Shown: positions 43,287 to 54,355 of the stretch, piece by piece | Layout: each line of letters starts with the position of its first letter | How positions within the stretch are numbered: the first letter of the stretch is position 1 | Assembly: GCA_963719285.1 (NCBI GenBank) | Contig: CAVRBO010000004.1 | Location: 806,001-870,000 of the forward strand | Direction: 5' to 3' | Source of the DNA: C-114 sp963719285 | GTDB lineage: Bacteria > Chloroflexota > Limnocylindria > Limnocylindrales > CSP1-4 | DNA: 64,000 nt | Notes under the pieces: generated by a model | Told to the model about the DNA's origin: nothing | The model's input: only the letters and a program-made list of their open reading frames with translations | Databases searched by the model: none | Position numbers and translations under genes: made by a program

Positions 43287-44516
43287 TCAGGCGCCGGCGG
43301 CGACCTTGCCGACGCGGGCCGGGACGCGGACGCGCTTCCTGGGGGCCTCGTCCTCTTCGATCTCCCCGAGCGAGCCGCCCGGCAGGAGGCTCGCCAGCGG
43401 TCGAGGCGCGGACGGTTCCGGGGAGGGCTTGCCGAGCAGGTACCCCTGGCCGTAGGTCACGCCCAGGGAGCGCAGCATGATCAGCTCGCGCCGGGTCTCG
43501 ATGCCCTCGGCCACGAGCTCCGCGCCGATCCGCCGGCCGAACGAGACGAACGCCTCGACGAGCGCCTGCTTCGCGTCGCCGCGCTTGTCGCCGATGCCCC
43601 GGATGATCTCGCGATCGATCTTGATGATCGACGGCCGCAGCGCGGCGATCAGGGTGAAGCTCGCGTAGCCGGCGCCCGCGTCGTCGACCGCGAACCCGAA
43701 ACCGAGCTTGCGCATCTCCCTGACGTGCTTGGCCAGGCCCGACGGGTCGGGGATGTTCATCTGCTCGGTGCACTCGAGGGTGATCTGGCGGCGGATCAGG
43801 CCGTGGGCCGTGACGGCTTCGGCGAACGCGGCGGCGGAGAACGTCGGGCTCAGGAGGCTGGCCGGCGTGAAGTTGATCGCGTATCGGCGGCGCCGGTCTG
43901 CCGGCGCCGGACGGGCCTCGTCGATCGCGGCGATGCGATCGAGGATCCGGGCGACGATGAACTCGTCGAGCTCCACCGCGCGGTTCGTGGCGATGGCCAT
44001 CTCGACGAGCTGGGTGATCGATCCCGGGAGGCGCGGCATGTCCGGCCGGAACAGGCACTCCCACTCGTGGACCTGGCCGGTCCGGAGGTCCACGATCGGC
44101 TGGAAGACGACGCTGTGGTGGAGGTGGAAGAACAGGTCGAGCATCTTCCGATGGGCGACCTCCACGGACTGGCCCATGCCGACCCGCTCGGCGATACCGG
44201 ACTGCTGGACCGCGGCCGCCAGGGCGACGAGGTAGCGGTCCGATTCGGCGATCGACGCGTCGACCTGGACGAGGCCGTACTCCGGCGCGTGGGCTTCGCG
44301 CGCGATCTCGACGGCGCGAGCCTCGGTGAGCTCCCTGGCCGGCGCGATGAGGCACGTGCCTGACTCGAGTTCGAGGAGCCGTCCGCCGGGCATCAGCTGG
44401 GCGAGACGGTTCACGAACCGGATGTCGCGAGACCAGAGCAGCGACTCTTCTGGACGTCGGGGGGGAGTGAAGAAGCGCATGTTCTCGGGCGTGAGTTGAG
44501 GTGGTCCACACATCAT
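43287..44516 (-). CDS. EAL domain cyclic-di-GMP phosphodiesterase
   Basis: 409 residues. The first 130 or so form an unassigned sensor-like region (SLLWSRDIRFVNRLAQLMPGGRLLELESG). The EAL domain follows. The name motif is changed from ExLxR to WECLFRP, keeping the metal-binding Glu and the Arg. Other catalytic positions look intact: INFTP Asn, LECTEQ Glu, VDDAGAGYASF with both Asp, IIKIDREII Lys, VAEGIET Glu and GQGYLLGKPSP. No GGDEF domain is present, so activity would be hydrolysis of c-di-GMP to pGpG. ATG 44516 is chosen over 44480 because GGCGAGG lies upstream. It follows the DUF1684 gene on the same strand. Confidence 0.88.
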   Translation of the reverse strand: MMCGPPQLTPENMRFFTPPRRPEESLLWSRDIRFVNRLAQLMPGGRLLELESGTCLIAPARELTEARAVEIAREAHAPEYGLVQVDASIAESDRYLVALAAAVQQSGIAERVGMGQSVEVAHRKMLDLFFHLHHSVVFQPIVDLRTGQVHEWECLFRPDMPRLPGSITQLVEMAIATNRAVELDEFIVARILDRIAAIDEARPAPADRRRRYAINFTPASLLSPTFSAAAFAEAVTAHGLIRRQITLECTEQMNIPDPSGLAKHVREMRKLGFGFAVDDAGAGYASFTLIAALRPSIIKIDREIIRGIGDKRGDAKQALVEAFVSFGRRIGAELVAEGIETRRELIMLRSLGVTYGQGYLLGKPSPEPSAPRPLASLLPGGSLGEIEEDEAPRKRVRVPARVGKVAAGA

Positions 44517-44551
44517 GCGCGGCCTCGCCCGCGGCACGGGTAGGCCGAGGG

Positions 44552-44586
44552 TACCGGTCCCGGATAGGACCATCGTACCGGTCCCG
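44552..44586. repeat. Direct repeat TACCGGTCCCG before the EAL gene
   Basis: TACCGGTCCCG occurs at 44552-44562 and again at 44576-44586, starts 24 bases apart, in the 83-base gap between the DUF1684 stop and the EAL start. Each contains the palindrome ACCGGT. Spacing of just over two helical turns suits a dimeric regulator binding one face of the DNA. Confidence 0.7.
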
Positions 44587-44599
44587 TTCAGGCGGCCGG

Positions 44600-45292
44600 T
44601 CAGGCGATCCGTTCCCCCGCTCGGACCGGCACGTCGAGCCGATTCTCCGGGGGCGCGAGCGGGCACGCCCACTTCGGATCGAAGGCGCATGACGGCTGGT
44701 AGCTGAAGTTGAAGTCGCACACCAGGGTCCGCCGGGTGGCGTCGCCACCGAGATCGGCGCTCTTCGCGGCATCGAGCAGGTAGCGCCCGGCGCCGTAGGT
44801 CTCGGTCCCGTTCGTCGCATCGCGGAACGGGACGAACAGGCCGCCCGCGTAGCCCTCCATCCAGTACAGGGCGAGCCGGCGCGCGCCGTCCGGGAACGGG
44901 ACGTCGAGGAATCCGATCCGGCGGAACGACATCGTGCCGCCGCCGCTGGTCGGCAGGGCCAGCGCGAGGCCGAGCATCGGCCGGGCGTTGACCGGGTCCA
45001 TGCCCGGGGCCGTGGCGGCGGCGACGCTCGGGGCTTCATCGTCCGGCCGGACCTCGAGCTCGAACGCGAGGCGGGCGTCATAGCCCCAATAGCGGCCGCG
45101 GAAGGTCCGCCGGTCGGCCGGCCGGAGCGGCGACTGGGAGTGCTCCCGGAAGAGCGACTCGCGTTCGGCGCGCCACAGTTGCCAGGCCGCGACGGGATCG
45201 TCCGGATAGAGGAACCGGACATCGGCGTACAGGCGGGCGACGCGGCGTCGCCAGTCGGCGAGCTCGAGCTCGGTGCCGGTCGTGTCGCTCAC
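44600..45292 (-). CDS. DUF1684 domain protein
   Basis: 230 residues. The DUF1684 signature is clear: WRAERESLFREHSQSPLRPADRRTFRGRYWGYDARLAFELEV, then YWMEGYAGGLFVPFRDATNGTETYGAGRYLLD and DFNFSYQPSCAFDPKWACPLAPPENRLDVPVRAGE. The conserved NF-YxPSC-(F/Y)-x-CPLAPPEN tail is complete. The family is widespread in Actinobacteria and Chloroflexota and has no established activity. The conserved Cys pair and acidic/aromatic residues hint at an enzyme. GTG 45292 has TACGAT ending six bases upstream. Confidence 0.9.
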   Translation of the reverse strand: MSDTTGTELELADWRRRVARLYADVRFLYPDDPVAAWQLWRAERESLFREHSQSPLRPADRRTFRGRYWGYDARLAFELEVRPDDEAPSVAAATAPGMDPVNARPMLGLALALPTSGGGTMSFRRIGFLDVPFPDGARRLALYWMEGYAGGLFVPFRDATNGTETYGAGRYLLDAAKSADLGGDATRRTLVCDFNFSYQPSCAFDPKWACPLAPPENRLDVPVRAGERIA

Positions 45293-45298
45293 CCGTGC

Positions 45299-45304
45299 AT
45301 CGTA
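45299..45304 (-). promoter_or_regulatory. Leaderless -10 (TACGAT) for the DUF1684 gene
   Basis: TACGAT on the minus strand ends six bases before GTG 45292. Confidence 0.65.
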
Positions 45305-45471
45305 GGGCCGCCGACATCGCGCTGCGGCCATGCGCCGAGTCGGGGCGGCGCCGTCGACTGGAATGTGCTTCGCGGGCGAAACGACCGGGACCCGAGGCCC
45401 GGACGACGACGTGGGAGGTCGGCGCTCGCGGTAGCATCGGGCCTCACCCCAGGACAGGAGGCCGGTAGCGG

Positions 45472-46320
45472 ATGACGGACAGGGCGGAGATCGGCGTGAT
45501 CGGCGGGTCGGGCTTCTACTCGCTGCTCGAGGACGTGCGCGAGATCAAGGTCGACACGCCGTACGGGTCGCCGTCGGACAGCGTCTTCCTGGCTGACGTC
45601 GCGGGGCGCAAGGTCGCCTTCCTGCCCCGCCACGGGCGGCGCCACACGATCCCGCCCCATCGCGTGCCGTACCGGGCGAACGTCTGGGCGCTCCGGTCAC
45701 TCGGCGTCAAGGCCGTCATCAGCCCCTGCGCGGCGGGCTCGCTCCAGGCTCGGGTCAAGCCCGGCGACTTCGTCGTGTGCGACCAGTTCGTCGACCGGAC
45801 CTCCGGACGCGACCACACGTTCTTCGATGGGCCGATCGTGACCCACGTGAGCAGCGCCGAGATCTACGACCCGGAACTGCGGCGCATCGCGATCGAGACG
45901 ATCCGGGCCAATGGCATCCCGGTCCACGAGGCGGGCACGGTCGTCGTCATCCAGGGCCCGCGTTTCTCGACGAGGTCGGAGTCGAAGTGGTTCAGCGACG
46001 CGGGCTGGGAGGTCATCAACATGACCCAGTTCCCCGAGGCGTACCTGTGTCGCGAGCTTGGGATGGCGGTCGTGAACATCAGCCTCATCACCGACTACGA
46101 CGCCGGCGTCATCGAGGGGACCCAGGCCGTCAACGCCCTGAGCGTCCTCGAGGTCTTTGAACTCAACGCGGCCCGCATCCGCAAGGTCGTCCTCGACATG
46201 GTCGCCGCGTTCCCGGCCGATCTCGACGCGCTCGGCGCCGCGGAGGCGCTGCGTTACACCCGCGGCGACGGCCACGCGGCGTCGGCCGAGGACATCCGCC
46301 TGTTCGAGACGAGCCTCTAG
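45472..46320 (+). CDS. mtnP: S-methyl-5'-thioadenosine phosphorylase
   Basis: 282 residues, trimeric purine nucleoside phosphorylase family. It cleaves methylthioadenosine with phosphate to adenine and 5-methylthioribose-1-phosphate. Phosphate-site motifs: IGVIGGSGFYSLL, FLPRHGRRHTIPPHRVPYRANVWALRSLG and SPCAAGSLQARVKPGDFV. The purine site includes VINMTQFPEAYLCRELGMAVVNISLITDYDAG. AGGAGG lies 12 bases upstream of ATG 45472, with a TAGCAT -10 candidate near 45432. It overlaps the LLM gene by one base (TAGTG). Other methionine-salvage genes are not in the window. Confidence 0.95.
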   Translation: MTDRAEIGVIGGSGFYSLLEDVREIKVDTPYGSPSDSVFLADVAGRKVAFLPRHGRRHTIPPHRVPYRANVWALRSLGVKAVISPCAAGSLQARVKPGDFVVCDQFVDRTSGRDHTFFDGPIVTHVSSAEIYDPELRRIAIETIRANGIPVHEAGTVVVIQGPRFSTRSESKWFSDAGWEVINMTQFPEAYLCRELGMAVVNISLITDYDAGVIEGTQAVNALSVLEVFELNAARIRKVVLDMVAAFPADLDALGAAEALRYTRGDGHAASAEDIRLFETSL

Positions 46321-47162
46321 TGGGCGAGCCGCTGCCCATCGGGGTCAGCATCCGGACCATCCGGGCCGAGCCCCGCTGGTGGCTCGACAGCGCGCGGCGG
46401 CTGGAGGAGGCCGGCTACGCGGGCGTCTGGGCGTGGGACCACTTCATGGGCCGTGGCGACAAGACCGTCCCGGTCGTCGAGTCGTGGACGATCCTGGCGG
46501 CCACCGCCGGTGCGACCTCGCGGATCACCGTCGGCCCGTTCGTCCTGAATGTCATGAACCGCCATCCGGCCGTGCTCGCCCGGATGGCCTCCACGCTCCA
46601 GATCGTGAGTGGCGGTCGGTTGATCCTCGGCATCGGCATCGGCGGCCACCCGGACGAGCACGCGGCACTCGGCATCCCGTTCCCGGAGGCCCCGGAGCGG
46701 GTGGCCCGGGTCGAGGAGGCCGTGGCCGTGTTGCGGGCCCTGTGGACGGGCGGTCCGGTCACCCGGCCCTCGCCCTACTACCCGCTCGACGACGCGTACG
46801 CCCGCCCGGTCCCGGATCCGATGCCACGCATCCTCGTGGGTGGCGAGACCGCCGCCGGGGCGCGACTGGCCGGCCGCATCGGCGATGGCTGGTCGACCTT
46901 CGACAACAACTTCGAGGCGAACCTGCCGGCGTACCTCGAGGCGCTCGAGGCGTCCGGCCGGCGGCGCGCCGACCAGCTCGTCATCGTCGGCTACCAGGGC
47001 GACGACTGGCTCGATCACGGCCGCCTGGCCGGGACCGCCTGGATCGAGGATCCGCGCGGGACCTGGCAGCGCTGGCACGAAGCGGGCGCCGACGGGGCGA
47101 TCGTCACCGCGAAGTCGGACGCGGACATCGACGCCCTCGTCGGCGCCGTCGAACGCTGGTAG
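46320..47162 (+). CDS. LLM class F420-type oxidoreductase
   Basis: 280 residues, a compact luciferase-like barrel. PIGVSIRTIRAEPRWWLDSARRLEEAGYAGVWAWDHFMG, ATSRITVGPFVLNVMNRHPAVLARMASTLQIVSGGRLILGIGIGGHPDEHAALG and PRILVGGETAAGARLAGRIGDGWSTF are family segments. Fifth LLM-type gene of the window. The GTG start overlaps the mtnP TAG by one base, so translation is coupled, though a biochemical link to MTA salvage is not evident. F420 versus FMN cannot be separated here. Confidence 0.87.
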   Translation: MGEPLPIGVSIRTIRAEPRWWLDSARRLEEAGYAGVWAWDHFMGRGDKTVPVVESWTILAATAGATSRITVGPFVLNVMNRHPAVLARMASTLQIVSGGRLILGIGIGGHPDEHAALGIPFPEAPERVARVEEAVAVLRALWTGGPVTRPSPYYPLDDAYARPVPDPMPRILVGGETAAGARLAGRIGDGWSTFDNNFEANLPAYLEALEASGRRRADQLVIVGYQGDDWLDHGRLAGTAWIEDPRGTWQRWHEAGADGAIVTAKSDADIDALVGAVERW

Positions 47163-47192
47163 AGGGCGCTCGCAGGGGCGCCGATCGAATCC

Positions 47193-47687
47193 ATGGCACC
47201 ATCGACCGCACCGATGAGCGCCGCCGACCCGACCCTGCCCGAGCCGACCCATGCCTGCGTCCGGTGCGGCCGTCCGGTCGCCCTGTCGATGGGCATGTGC
47301 GACCGCTGTAATCCCCTCGGGCTCGCCGATCCGGCCGCGTCGCAGGTGCACGGCACGGTGTTCCTGGCGATCGGCGTCGGGATCGCCGCCCTGGCGATCG
47401 CCGCGCGCCTCCTGCTCGCCGGCGTGGGGCCGTTCGCCGCCAGCGTCGCCGCCGTCAGCCCGACCGCCGCTGGTCTCGACGTGACCCTGACCGTCACGAA
47501 CCAGGGCAGCCAGGCCGGCAGCTCCACCTGCCGGATCCACAGCGGGGTCGCCCTCGGCAGCGACGCGACGGCGTACTTCCTGTCGCCCCGCATCGAGCCC
47601 GGAGCGACGGTGACGTTCACCCGGGAGACGAGCGCATTGGGGACGGGCTCCGGGAGTGGCCTCGTCGCCGAGTGCGCGACTCCGTGA
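47193..47687 (+). CDS. Zinc-ribbon membrane protein with extracytoplasmic beta domain
   Basis: 164 residues. A short zinc ribbon (CVRCGRPVALSMGMCDRC, residues 22-39) is followed by one transmembrane helix (VFLAIGVGIAALAIAARLLLAG, about 54-76). A beta-rich outer domain of about 85 residues then reads VSPTAAGLDVTLTVTNQGSQAGSSTCRIHSG and RIEPGATVTFTRETSAL, like a CARDB/FxLYD-type immunoglobulin fold. It is probably a cell-envelope protein of unknown role. ATG 47193 is used; ATG 47214 seven codons later is an alternative. It lies between the LLM and inositol-phosphatase genes in the same direction. Confidence 0.7.
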   Translation: MAPSTAPMSAADPTLPEPTHACVRCGRPVALSMGMCDRCNPLGLADPAASQVHGTVFLAIGVGIAALAIAARLLLAGVGPFAASVAAVSPTAAGLDVTLTVTNQGSQAGSSTCRIHSGVALGSDATAYFLSPRIEPGATVTFTRETSALGTGSGSGLVAECATP

Positions 47688-47712
47688 CGGCCCGCCGATC
47701 CGGCTCGCGCCG

Positions 47713-48549
47713 ATGACGCCGGCGACCTCCCCGTGGGCCGCCGATCTCGCCTTCGCCCTGGACGTCGGGGCCCGTGCCGGTGCCGTCCTCATGGACCGCT
47801 ACGAGCGCCTGGAGCGGATCCACCACAAGAGTGCCAAGGATGTCGTGACCGAGGCCGACACGATGTCCGAGCGGCTCATCATGGCCGCGATCCGCGAGCA
47901 CTCCCCGGGCGACGGGATGCTCGGCGAGGAGTCGGGCGGCCACGCGACCGGGACCGGCGCGGCGGCGACCGACAAGCACGGCCGGGTGTGGGTCATCGAC
48001 CCCCTCGACGGCACGGTGAACTACGCGAACGGCATCCCGTTCTTCTGCGTCTCGATCGGTCTCGTCGTCGACGGCCGCCCGGTCGTGGGCATCGTCCACG
48101 ACCCGACCCGGAGCGAGACGTACGCCGCCGCGGTCGACGGCCCGGCCCTCCTGGTCGATCGCGGCAGCCCCGGGGGGCGGGTGATCGTCGCCTCGGAGAA
48201 GGACAAGCTCACGGACTTCGTCGTCTCGCTCGCCCTCGGCGGCCGGGCGGTCGCGACGCGCATCCGCGCCGTCCGCAAGGCCGTCCGGATCAGCCGGTCG
48301 ATGGGCGCCGCCGCCCTTGCCCTGGCCTACGTCGCGAACGGCCGGTTCGACGCGTTCGCCCAATCGAGTGGGCTGTCGACCTGGGACATCGCGGCCGGTG
48401 GCCTCATCGCCGAACGGGCGGGTGCCACGGTCACGGACATGGCCGGCGGTCCCTGGTTCGACCTCGGCCTCAAGAGCAGCACGATCGGGCTGTTCGCCGC
48501 CCCGGCCGCCCACCACGCCGCGCTCCTCGCCCTCGCCCGCGGAGACTGA
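47713..48549 (+). CDS. Inositol monophosphatase family protein
   Basis: 278 residues. Mg-dependent phosphatase fold: KSAKDVVTEADTMSERLIMAAI, LGEESGG (metal Glu), WVIDPLDGTVNYANGIPFFCVSIGLVVDGRP (the DPLDGT motif) and the C-terminal GLSTWDIAAGGLIAERAGATVTDMAGG. Possible substrates include inositol-1-phosphate, histidinol phosphate, fructose-1,6-bisphosphate and 3'-phosphoadenosine phosphate; sequence alone does not decide. ATG 47713 gives a standard N-terminus. Ends 51 bases from the convergent exonuclease gene. Confidence 0.92.
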   Translation: MTPATSPWAADLAFALDVGARAGAVLMDRYERLERIHHKSAKDVVTEADTMSERLIMAAIREHSPGDGMLGEESGGHATGTGAAATDKHGRVWVIDPLDGTVNYANGIPFFCVSIGLVVDGRPVVGIVHDPTRSETYAAAVDGPALLVDRGSPGGRVIVASEKDKLTDFVVSLALGGRAVATRIRAVRKAVRISRSMGAAALALAYVANGRFDAFAQSSGLSTWDIAAGGLIAERAGATVTDMAGGPWFDLGLKSSTIGLFAAPAAHHAALLALARGD

Positions 48550-48600
48550 TCGCCGGCGGGGACCGATCGCCCGCCGGGGCGGCGATCTGCCCGGGCGGAC

Positions 48601-49491
48601 CTAGGCGGTCGTGGTCCAGCGGTGCGGGCGGCCACGCAGCCGCGCCAGGCCGAGCTCGTCGCACAGGGCCTCCCAGGCGGCCCGGTCCGTGCCCTGCCAG
48701 CGGAGTTCCTCGGCCGAGGCCTGGGGGAGGGGCGCGTCGAGCCGCAGGCGGGCCAGCGTCCGATACAGCTCGACCTCGTCGCGCCGCTCGTTGAGGGCAG
48801 CCGCGAGGCCGACGGCCCCCCGGAGGCCGGGCACGTCCCAGGCCGAGGCCCTGGCCGGGATCCGGTCGATCGAGCCCCACCGCGCGAGCACCGCGCCCGC
48901 GGACTTCGAGCCCCAGCCCGGGATGCCCGGATAGCCGTCCGCGCTGTCGCCGACGAGCGCGAGGTAGTCCGGGATCGACGACGGCGCGACGCCCCACTTC
49001 GCCCGGACGCCCGCGTCGTCGTAGGTCAGGTCCCGCCGCCGGTCCCACAGGACCACTCGACTGTCTCGCACGCACTGGGCGAGGTCCTTGTCGACCGAGC
49101 AGATGACGATCCGCTCGACTCCGGGCGCCGTGGCCCACCGGTCGGCCGCCGTCGCCAGCGCGTCGTCGGCCTCGAGCTCGACCATGGGCCAGAGCGCGAG
49201 CCCGAGTGCCTCGATCGCGCGTTCGGCCAAGGGGAACTGGGCGAGCAGCTCGGGCGGCATCCCCTCCTCGGTCTTGTAGCCTGCGTACAGGTCGTTCCGG
49301 AACGAGCGGATCACCCGATCCGTGGCGCAGCCGACGTGGGTCGCGCCCTGGTCGCGGAGCAGGTAGAGGAGCTGCTCGACGAGCCCGGACACGCCGGACA
49401 GCGGCATCCCGCCGCGCCCCAGGACCGGCGGCCGCGGCGCGAAATGTGCCCGGAAGAGTTCGTAGGTGGCGTCGACGAGATGGACGAGCAC
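48601..49491 (-). CDS. Stand-alone 5'-3' exonuclease (PolA N-domain type)
   Basis: 296 residues, the length of a lone flap/5'-nuclease domain as at the N-terminus of DNA polymerase I. The PIN part begins MLVHLVDATYELFRAHFA. RSFRNDLYAGYKTEE is the DNA-contacting arch region, ELEADDALATAADRW and VICSVDKDLAQCV are metal-binding segments, and DYLALVGDSADGYPGIPGWGSKSAGAVLARWGS is the H3TH motif. It probably removes RNA primers or flaps. GTG 49491 lies six bases after the nicotinamidase stop, suggesting cotranscription. polA itself is not in view. Confidence 0.9.
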   Translation of the reverse strand: MLVHLVDATYELFRAHFAPRPPVLGRGGMPLSGVSGLVEQLLYLLRDQGATHVGCATDRVIRSFRNDLYAGYKTEEGMPPELLAQFPLAERAIEALGLALWPMVELEADDALATAADRWATAPGVERIVICSVDKDLAQCVRDSRVVLWDRRRDLTYDDAGVRAKWGVAPSSIPDYLALVGDSADGYPGIPGWGSKSAGAVLARWGSIDRIPARASAWDVPGLRGAVGLAAALNERRDEVELYRTLARLRLDAPLPQASAEELRWQGTDRAAWEALCDELGLARLRGRPHRWTTTA

Positions 49492-49497
49492 GCGCGC

Positions 49498-50097
49498 CTA
49501 CCCCAGGCCGCCCGGGATGAGCTCGACCCCGGCGGCCGCCATCTCGTCGAGTGCCCGCTGCCCGTCCCCGGGCGCCAGGTCCACCGCCCGGATCCCGTCG
49601 GCCAGGACCGCGGTCGCGAACCCGAGCCCGATCGCGTCGAGCGCCGTCGCCTTGACGCAGTAGTCCGTCGCGAGGCCGCACACCACGACCCGGTCGATGC
49701 CGGAGGCTCGGAGCAGCGAGGCGAGCTCCGTCGGGGCGGTCACGCCGGAGGCCGGATCGCGGACCGTGAAGCCGGAGTAGCCGTCCTCGCCCGAGGTCCC
49801 CTTGCGGATGACCGGGCCGTCGACGTGCAGCTCGGGATGGAACGCCGCGCCCCAGGTGCCGCCGACGCAGTGGACCGGCCAGATCCCGCCGTCCTGGGCG
49901 AAGTGCGGCGTGTGCGCGGGGTGCCAATCGGCCGTGTAGGCGATGAGCCCGCCCGCCGCGACGACCGCCACCGCCGCCTCGTTGGCGGCCCGAACGACGT
50001 CCGCGGCTCCCTTCACGGCCAGCGATCCGGCCGGGTCGGCGAAGTCGTTCTGGACATCGACGACGACCAGGGTCGTGGAGCGATCGAGGGGGCGCAC
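49498..50097 (-). CDS. pncA: Nicotinamidase / isochorismatase family hydrolase
   Basis: 199 residues. Nicotinamide deamidation for NAD salvage is the best assignment. Triad residues are visible: Asp14 in VVVDVQNDF, Lys99 in VIRKGTSG and Cys147 in CGLATDYCVKATALDA. Metal-site residues are in YTADWHPAHTPHF, and the GGIWPVHCVGGTWGAAFHPEL loop is the nicotinamidase form. GTG 50097 has TAGCCT ending six bases upstream. First gene of a unit with the exonuclease; divergent from DUF2255. Confidence 0.92.
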   Translation of the reverse strand: MRPLDRSTTLVVVDVQNDFADPAGSLAVKGAADVVRAANEAAVAVVAAGGLIAYTADWHPAHTPHFAQDGGIWPVHCVGGTWGAAFHPELHVDGPVIRKGTSGEDGYSGFTVRDPASGVTAPTELASLLRASGIDRVVVCGLATDYCVKATALDAIGLGFATAVLADGIRAVDLAPGDGQRALDEMAAAGVELIPGGLG

Positions 50098-50103
50098 CCC
50101 GAG

Positions 50104-50109
50104 AGGCTA
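50104..50109 (-). promoter_or_regulatory. Leaderless -10 (TAGCCT) for pncA
   Basis: TAGCCT on the minus strand ends six bases before GTG 50097. Confidence 0.55.
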
Positions 50110-50220
50110 CCCCAGCCCGCCGGGCTCCCGCCCGACGCCCGCCGACGGAAGGTCCGTCGTCACCCGCTCCGTCACCCGGGCGCAACGTTCCCGCCACCGA
50201 CGTGCCCGGCGCGGATGGGC

Positions 50221-50226
50221 TACGCT
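50221..50226 (+). promoter_or_regulatory. Leaderless -10 (TACGCT) for the DUF2255 gene
   Basis: TACGCT ends six bases before ATG 50233 and supports this start over an upstream in-frame ATG at 50215. Confidence 0.6.
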
Positions 50227-50232
50227 CCCGCC

Positions 50233-50601
50233 ATGCCCTTCGCGCCTGCCGACCTGGCCGCCCTGAGCGCGGCCGAGGAGATCGAGATCGAGACGCGAGC
50301 GTCCGCGGACGCGCAGCCTCACCGGACGATCATCTGGGTCATGACGGACGGCGCCGACGCGTTCGTCCGGAGCGTTCGTGGGCCCGCCGGCCGCTGGTAC
50401 CGTGAGGCCGTCGCCGGCCCCCGGGTCGTCGTTCATGCGGGCGGGAGGACACTCCCCGCCCGGGTCGTCCCGGCGGCCGACGACGCGTCGATCGCCCGGA
50501 CGAATGCCGGCCTGCGCCGGAAGTACACGGGCATCGAGGGTTTCGACGAGATGCTCGTCCCCGACACGTTCCCCACCACCCTTCGACTCGAGCCCGCCTG
50601 A
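50233..50601 (+). CDS. DUF2255 family protein
   Basis: 122 residues. The family pattern is visible: EEIEIETRASADAQPHRTIIWVMTDGADAFVRSVRGPAGRWYREAV, a split-barrel-like beta sheet related to the PPOX/nitroreductase-type DUF385 proteins, then VVVHAGGRTLPARVVPAAD and a C-terminal helix KYTGIEGFDEMLVPDTFPTTLRLEPA. Members often occur in F420-using bacteria and may bind flavin or F420, but no activity is established. It ends 14 bases before aceE and probably shares its transcript. Confidence 0.85.
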   Translation: MPFAPADLAALSAAEEIEIETRASADAQPHRTIIWVMTDGADAFVRSVRGPAGRWYREAVAGPRVVVHAGGRTLPARVVPAADDASIARTNAGLRRKYTGIEGFDEMLVPDTFPTTLRLEPA

Positions 50602-50615
50602 GCCGGAGCGTCCCG

Positions 50616-53306
<2,691 letters not shown>

Positions 53307-53438
53307 CCGCCATGAGGGCCGGTGCGGTGCGTCCGTGCCCCGCCGGTCCGCGACCCGCGCGGAACCGATCCCTCTCCACCCGCGTCAATGCCCCACTTCG
53401 GCCGCGACCCCGCGGCCCTCCGTGGGAGCCTCCGACCA

Positions 53439-54209
53439 ATGGCCACGACGATCACGATCCCTACCATCGGGCCGCGCGCACGCTGGCTCGCCATCGCCGC
53501 GGCGGCGACCGCGGTCCTCGTCGCGACCGCCGCGCCGTCCTTCGCGCCGCGGCCGTCGCTCGCCGCTGACGCGACGAAGCCGGACCACACCATCAGCGTG
53601 TCGGGCACGGGCCGGGTCATCCTCGCCCCCGATACGGCGGACCTGCGGCTTGGCGTCTCGGTCCAGAGGCCCACGGTCAAGGCCGCCCGCGCCGACGCGG
53701 CGAAGGCGATGCAGGCCGTCATCGACGCGCTCAGGAAGCTCGGCATCGCGGACGCCGACATCCAGACCTCGTCGATCAACCTGAACCCGCAGTACGACTA
53801 CACCAACGCGAACCCGCCGCGCCTCGTCGGTTATCAGTTCTCGAACAGCCTGGCCATCACGGTCCGCAAGCTCGACGTGCTGGGCGACGCGATCGACGAT
53901 TCGCTGGCGGCGGGCGCCACGACGCTCGACAGCGTCCAGTTCCGGGTCGACGACGAGACCAAGGCCGAGGCCCAGGCGCGGGCGGCGGCGATGGCCGACG
54001 CGAAGGCCAAGGCGACGGCGCTGGCCAGCGCGGCCGGCGTGTCGATCGAGGGCGTGAGTTCCATCAGCGAGACCGTCGCCCCGGCGCCGTATCCGGTCTT
54101 CTACGGTGCCGCGGCCGGTGCCGCGGTCGACAAGGCGGTCGGCACGCCGGTCCAGGCCGGTACGAACGAAGTCACCGTGTCGGTCGCCGTGGTGTACCTG
54201 ATCCCGTGA
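53439..54209 (+). CDS. SIMPL domain secreted protein
   Basis: 256 residues. A signal peptide (RWLAIAAAATAVLVATAAPSFA, cleavage probably near SLAAD at about residue 45) precedes the SIMPL/DUF541 domain: ISVSGTGRVILAPDTADLRLGVSVQRPTVKAARADAAKAMQAVIDALRKLGIADADIQTSSINLNPQYDY. The family-typical ADAKAKATALASAAGVSIEGVSSISE and the final V-T-V-S-V-A-V-V-Y strand are present. SIMPL proteins are periplasmic or surface proteins, some oligomeric, with unclear function (oxidative stress in some). ATG 53439 is preferred over 53388 because it starts the basic n-region. A dispersed repeat follows. Confidence 0.9.
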   Translation: MATTITIPTIGPRARWLAIAAAATAVLVATAAPSFAPRPSLAADATKPDHTISVSGTGRVILAPDTADLRLGVSVQRPTVKAARADAAKAMQAVIDALRKLGIADADIQTSSINLNPQYDYTNANPPRLVGYQFSNSLAITVRKLDVLGDAIDDSLAAGATTLDSVQFRVDDETKAEAQARAAAMADAKAKATALASAAGVSIEGVSSISETVAPAPYPVFYGAAAGAAVDKAVGTPVQAGTNEVTVSVAVVYLIP

Positions 54210-54244
54210 GTCACGCACTCGATCCATCGTGGCAGTACGAGCAG

Positions 54245-54287
54245 GACTCCCGAGCGAAGGCGCCGGGGTGACCGGGCGCACGGGAGT
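54245..54287. terminator. Hairpin between convergent genes built on the dispersed repeat (copy 3)
   Basis: GACTCCCGAGCGAAGGCGC (54245-54263) is the exact reverse of the 19-base repeat. ACTCCCG (54246-54252) pairs with CGGGAGT (54281-54287), and inside it GCGCC (54260-54264) pairs with GGCGC (54275-54279). It lies between the convergent SIMPL and sugar-dehydrogenase genes, so it is a likely two-way terminator. No T-run. The rest of the gap 54210-54355 shows nothing else. Confidence 0.65.
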
Positions 54288-54355
54288 GACATCGCTCGTG
54301 GATCGCCTTCCCTTCGGGTCGTCGTCGAAGGCCTGTCACCCGCGGCTGGGGGCGC

